Assembly (NCBI RefSeq): GCF_014205015.1
Contig: NZ_JACHMO010000001.1
Coordinates: forward strand, 7,130,001-7,194,000
Length of the DNA stretch: 64,000 bases
Direction: 5' to 3'
Origin: Saccharothrix ecbatanensis
GTDB lineage: Bacteria; Actinomycetota; Actinomycetes; Mycobacteriales; Pseudonocardiaceae
In this document: in pieces, positions 61,673 to 64,000 of the stretch
Layout: each line of letters starts with the position of its first letter
How positions within the stretch are numbered: position 1 is the stretch's first letter
Notes under the pieces: generated by a model
What the model saw: the letters and a program-made list of their open reading frames with translations, nothing else
What the model was told of the DNA's origin: nothing
Databases searched by the model: none
Translations under genes and position numbers: made by a program

Positions 61673-62934
61673 GGGACGTCGATGTCGCCGGTCGCCGCAC
61701 GCAACGCGATGTCGGTGCGGTGGTGCGAGCCGGTCAGGTGGACGCCTTCCAACCGGCGGTAGGCGTCTGTCCGTGCCTCGGTCAGCGTCGCGCCCGTGCC
61801 GACGACCGACAGGACCCGGCCACCGGTGGACACGACGGCGCCGTCCTCGCGGCGACGGGTGCCGGCGTGCAGCACGCCGTCCGCCTCCGCGCCGGTCACC
61901 ACGTCACCCGTGCGCGGACGGCCCGGGTAGCCCTCGGCCGCCACCACGACCGTCACCGCGTAGCCCTCTGCCCAGTCCAGCGCGGGCGCGGTGCCGAGAG
62001 TGCCGGTCGACGCGGCGTGGAAGAGACCTGCCAGCGGGGTCCGGAGCAGGGCCAGCACGGCCTGGGTCTCCGGGTCGCCGAACCGGCAGTTGAACTCGAT
62101 GACCTGCGGCCCGGTCGTGGTCAGGGCCAGGCCCGCGTACAGCAGGCCGGTGAACGGGGTGTCGCGGCGCGCCAGTTCGTCCACGACCGGCTGCACGCAG
62201 GTCGCCACGATGGAGTCCACCAGATCGGGTGAAGCCCAGGGCAACGGGCAGTACGCGCCCATGCCGCCGGTGTTCGGGCCCGAGTCGCCGTCGCCGACGC
62301 GCTTGAAGTCCTGCGCGGGCAGCAGCGGGACCACGGCGGCGCCGTCCACCAGGCAGAACAGCGACACCTCCGGCCCGTCCAGGAACGACTCCAGCAGCAC
62401 GGGGTGACCGTGGTCGAGCAGCGTCATGGCGTGCGCGCGGGCCACGGCGCGGTCGGTCGTGACCACCACGCCCTTGCCGGCCGCCAGACCGTCGTCCTTC
62501 ACCACCCACGTCGGGCCGAAGCGGTTCAGCGCCGAGTCGAGCCGCGCCGGGTTGTCCACCACCTCGGACGTCGCCGTCGGCACGCCCGCGGCGGTCATGA
62601 CGTCCTTCGCGAACGCCTTGGACCCCTCGATCCGGGCCGCCGAGGCCGACGGGCCGAAGCAGGGGATCCCGATCGCGCGCACGGCGTCCGCCGCACCCGC
62701 CACCAGGGGCTGCTCCGGCCCGACCACGACCAGGTCGGCGTTCCACTCCTTGGCCAGCGCCGCGACGGCCGCCGCATCGGTGACGTCGACCCCGTACGTC
62801 TCGGCGACCCCGGCGATACCGGCGTTGGCCGGCGCACAGGCCAACGCGACCACCGAAGGATCCCGCGACAAAGCGAGGACAAGGGCATGTTCACGGGCGC
62901 CAGACCCGATGACCAGGACACGCAGCGACAGCAC
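61669..62934 (-). CDS. purD: Phosphoribosylamine-glycine ligase PurD
   Basis: A 421-residue GAR synthetase. [19 protein letters not shown] opens the N domain, [15 protein letters not shown] is the ATP-grasp loop (about 145), and [16 protein letters not shown] (about 290) is the signature. It joins phosphoribosylamine and glycine. It starts with GTG at 62934. A -10-like TAGGCT (62948-62943) lies 8 bp upstream, fitting a leaderless promoter whose -35 area is now occupied by a TnpB element. It overlaps the convergent gene by 4 bp. Confidence 0.95.
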   Translation of the reverse strand: MLSLRVLVIGSGAREHALVLALSRDPSVVALACAPANAGIAGVAETYGVDVTDAAAVAALAKEWNADLVVVGPEQPLVAGAADAVRAIGIPCFGPSASAARIEGSKAFAKDVMTAAGVPTATSEVVDNPARLDSALNRFGPTWVVKDDGLAAGKGVVVTTDRAVARAHAMTLLDHGHPVLLESFLDGPEVSLFCLVDGAAVVPLLPAQDFKRVGDGDSGPNTGGMGAYCPLPWASPDLVDSIVATCVQPVVDELARRDTPFTGLLYAGLALTTTGPQVIEFNCRFGDPETQAVLALLRTPLAGLFHAASTGTLGTAPALDWAEGYAVTVVVAAEGYPGRPRTGDVVTGAEADGVLHAGTRRREDGAVVSTGGRVLSVVGTGATLTEARTDAYRRLEGVHLTGSHHRTDIALRAATGDIDVP

Positions 62935-62948
62935 GGTGCGGAAGCCTA

Positions 62949-63051
62949 GTTGACTCCTCCTCTCCCTGACGGGAGGGGATTGCCCATCGGGCTCGCGCCC
63001 GGCAGTTCCTGCTTCTTCTCCCGAGGGAGGTTGTGACGGTTGCCTCGCCGA
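62949..63051 (-). ncRNA. Probable 3' guide (omega) RNA region of TnpB
   Basis: TnpB nucleases use an RNA that spans the 3' end of tnpB and the right end of the element, with the guide read from flanking DNA. Here that region is 62949-63051, with a stable GC hairpin near the end. The first ~20 nt of flank (62949-62930) would be the guide and include the purD start codon. Prediction rests on family knowledge. Confidence 0.5.
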
Positions 63052-64000
63052 CTAGCGTCGGGTCGGTCTGACACCGTCTCCACAGGCGGTGACCGCCAGC
63101 CCGGCGGCCAGGACGTTCTTCGCGGCGTTGACGTCGCGATCGTGCAGTGCCCCGCAGTCGCAGGCCCAGACCCGGACGTGCAGCGGCAGCGTGTCGAGCA
63201 GATGCCCACAGTCCGAGCACGTCTTCGAGCTGGGCAGCCAGCGGTCGACCACGACCAGGTCACGGCCGTACCAGTCGCACTTGTACTCCAGCATCGACCG
63301 CAACTCCGACCATGACACGTCGGAGATCGCACGGGCCAACGACCGGTTGCGCAGCATGTTGCGGACCGCCAGATCCTCGATCACGACCAGTTGGTTCTCC
63401 CGGACGAGTCGAGTGGTCAACTTGTGCAACAAATCCCGACGCCGGTCGGCGATACGGGCATGGACACGCGCCACCCGCAGCCGCGCCTTGGCCCGGTTCG
63501 CGGAGCCCTTCTCCTTGCGGGCCAGCGCCCGCTGCGCGCGGGCCAGGCGTTCCCGATCCCGCCGCTCGTGCCTCGGGTTGGTGATCTTCTCCCCGGTGGA
63601 GAGGGTGACCAGGGAGGTGATCCCCGCGTCGACGCCCACGACACGGTCGACGGGTGGGGCGTGGGCGACGGTGGTCTCGACCAGGATCGACACGTGCCAC
63701 CGCCAGGCCGGGTCACGCGACACCGTCACCGTGGACGGCTCGGCACCCTCCGGCAACGGCCTGGACCACACGATCTCCAGCGGCCCGTCCATCTTCGCCA
63801 ACGTCAACGGCCCGTCACGCCAACGGAACGCCGACCGCGTGTACTCCGCCGACGCCCTGCCCCGCTTACGGGACTTGAACCGCGGATAGCGGGACCGCTT
63901 CTCCCAGAACGCCGCGAACGCCGACTGCAAGTGCCGCAACGACTGCTGCAACGGCACCGACGACACCTCGTTAAGAAACGTCAGCCCTTCGGTCTTCTTC
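62950..64000 (-). mobile_element. IS200/IS605-family element encoding TnpB (right end and 3' part)
   Basis: The right end is visible, ending in TCAA (minus strand, 62953-62950), as in several IS605-type elements. A subterminal hairpin with arms CTCCC (62962-62966) and GGGAG (62971-62975) lies just inside it. The tnpB gene continues past the window edge. No tnpA is seen, so mobility may need a helper or a tnpA outside the window. The exact boundary is inferred. Confidence 0.75.
63052..64000 (-). CDS. tnpB: RNA-guided endonuclease/transposase TnpB (5' part outside window)
   Basis: About 316 residues are visible. The RuvC-like catalytic residues are in VVGVDAGITSL (Asp), VVIEDLAVRNM (Glu) and ALHDRDVNAAKN (Asp). 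A zinc-ribbon has CSDCG and CDCG. FLNEVSSVPLQQSLRHLQ near the window edge is typical of TnpB N-terminal regions, so the frame probably continues upstream. The protein looks intact, with no frameshift in the visible part. Confidence 0.92.
   Translation of the reverse strand, partial: KKTEGLTFLNEVSSVPLQQSLRHLQSAFAAFWEKRSRYPRFKSRKRGRASAEYTRSAFRWRDGPLTLAKMDGPLEIVWSRPLPEGAEPSTVTVSRDPAWRWHVSILVETTVAHAPPVDRVVGVDAGITSLVTLSTGEKITNPRHERRDRERLARAQRALARKEKGSANRAKARLRVARVHARIADRRRDLLHKLTTRLVRENQLVVIEDLAVRNMLRNRSLARAISDVSWSELRSMLEYKCDWYGRDLVVVDRWLPSSKTCSDCGHLLDTLPLHVRVWACDCGALHDRDVNAAKNVLAAGLAVTACGDGVRPTRR

Overview
This is a high-GC actinomycete chromosome segment with many GTG starts, translational overlaps of the GTGA or ATGA type, and several leaderless-looking starts. 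ECF sigma factors of the SigE type, type VII secretion accessory proteins (WXG100-like, PPE-like, EspG, DUF3558 lipoproteins), a maleylpyruvate isomerase-fold protein and a sterol-carrier protein next to purF point to a mycelial actinobacterium. The gene mix suggests Pseudonocardiales (Saccharothrix, Lentzea or Actinosynnema relatives); that assignment is inference.

The backbone is a stretched-out purine biosynthesis region. Seven pur loci, all on the minus strand, are spread over 48 kb: purM and purF (14.6-17.4 kb), purL-purQ-purS (36.8-40.1 kb), purC (43.5 kb), purB (47.5 kb) and purD (61.7 kb). Between them lie accessory blocks.

Layout: 0-2.6 kb, sugar/inositol-type catabolic genes (IolE-like, Gfo/Idh) divergent from a LacI regulator with a double palindromic operator. 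2.5-4.3 kb, SMR transporter and SDR divergent from a TetR. 4.3-9.7 kb, a tripartite tricarboxylate transporter (tctCBA) divergent from a CitA/CitB-like two-component system. 9.7-14.6 kb, methyltransferase, ArfB, an ECF sigma/anti-sigma pair, and a MocR regulator divergent from an aldo/keto reductase. 14.6-17.5 kb, purM-purF. 17.4-25.6 kb, a block with a mycothiol-type enzyme, a repeat-containing unknown protein, a WXG/DUF1023 hydrolase pair, SCP, and a first T7SS accessory operon. 25.7-28.6 kb, GH15 trehalase-like enzyme with glucose dehydrogenase. 28.6-36.8 kb, c-di-GMP enzyme, methyltransferase, two tandem pentapeptide-repeat membrane proteins, LysR with aldo/keto reductase, and a secreted GH25 lysozyme. 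36.8-40.1 kb, purSQL. 40.2-41.05 kb, a DUF3800 gene flanked by two copies of an apparently structured RNA. 41.1-47.4 kb, epimerase, metallohydrolase, DUF2334, purC, an amino-acid ABC transporter and a lipoprotein. 47.5-56.1 kb, purB, two more ECF sigma/anti-sigma pairs around a TetR-SMR operon, threonine aldolase, a potassium channel and an aminotransferase. 56.3-61.7 kb, a second T7SS accessory cluster. 61.7-64 kb, purD with a TnpB element inserted directly upstream of its start.

Points that deserve attention: the DUF3800 gene between two direct copies of a two-hairpin RNA whose first stem carries GA/GA-type internal loops; the TnpB right end lying 15 bp from the purD start codon, apparently between its -35 and -10; two genes whose 3' ends, stop codon included, are tandemly duplicated; the paralogous T7SS accessory clusters with a shared C-terminal motif; and three non-zinc anti-sigma proteins with a common N-terminal motif. 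No tRNA, rRNA or CRISPR array was seen, and no stretch over 300 bp lacks a gene or RNA candidate.
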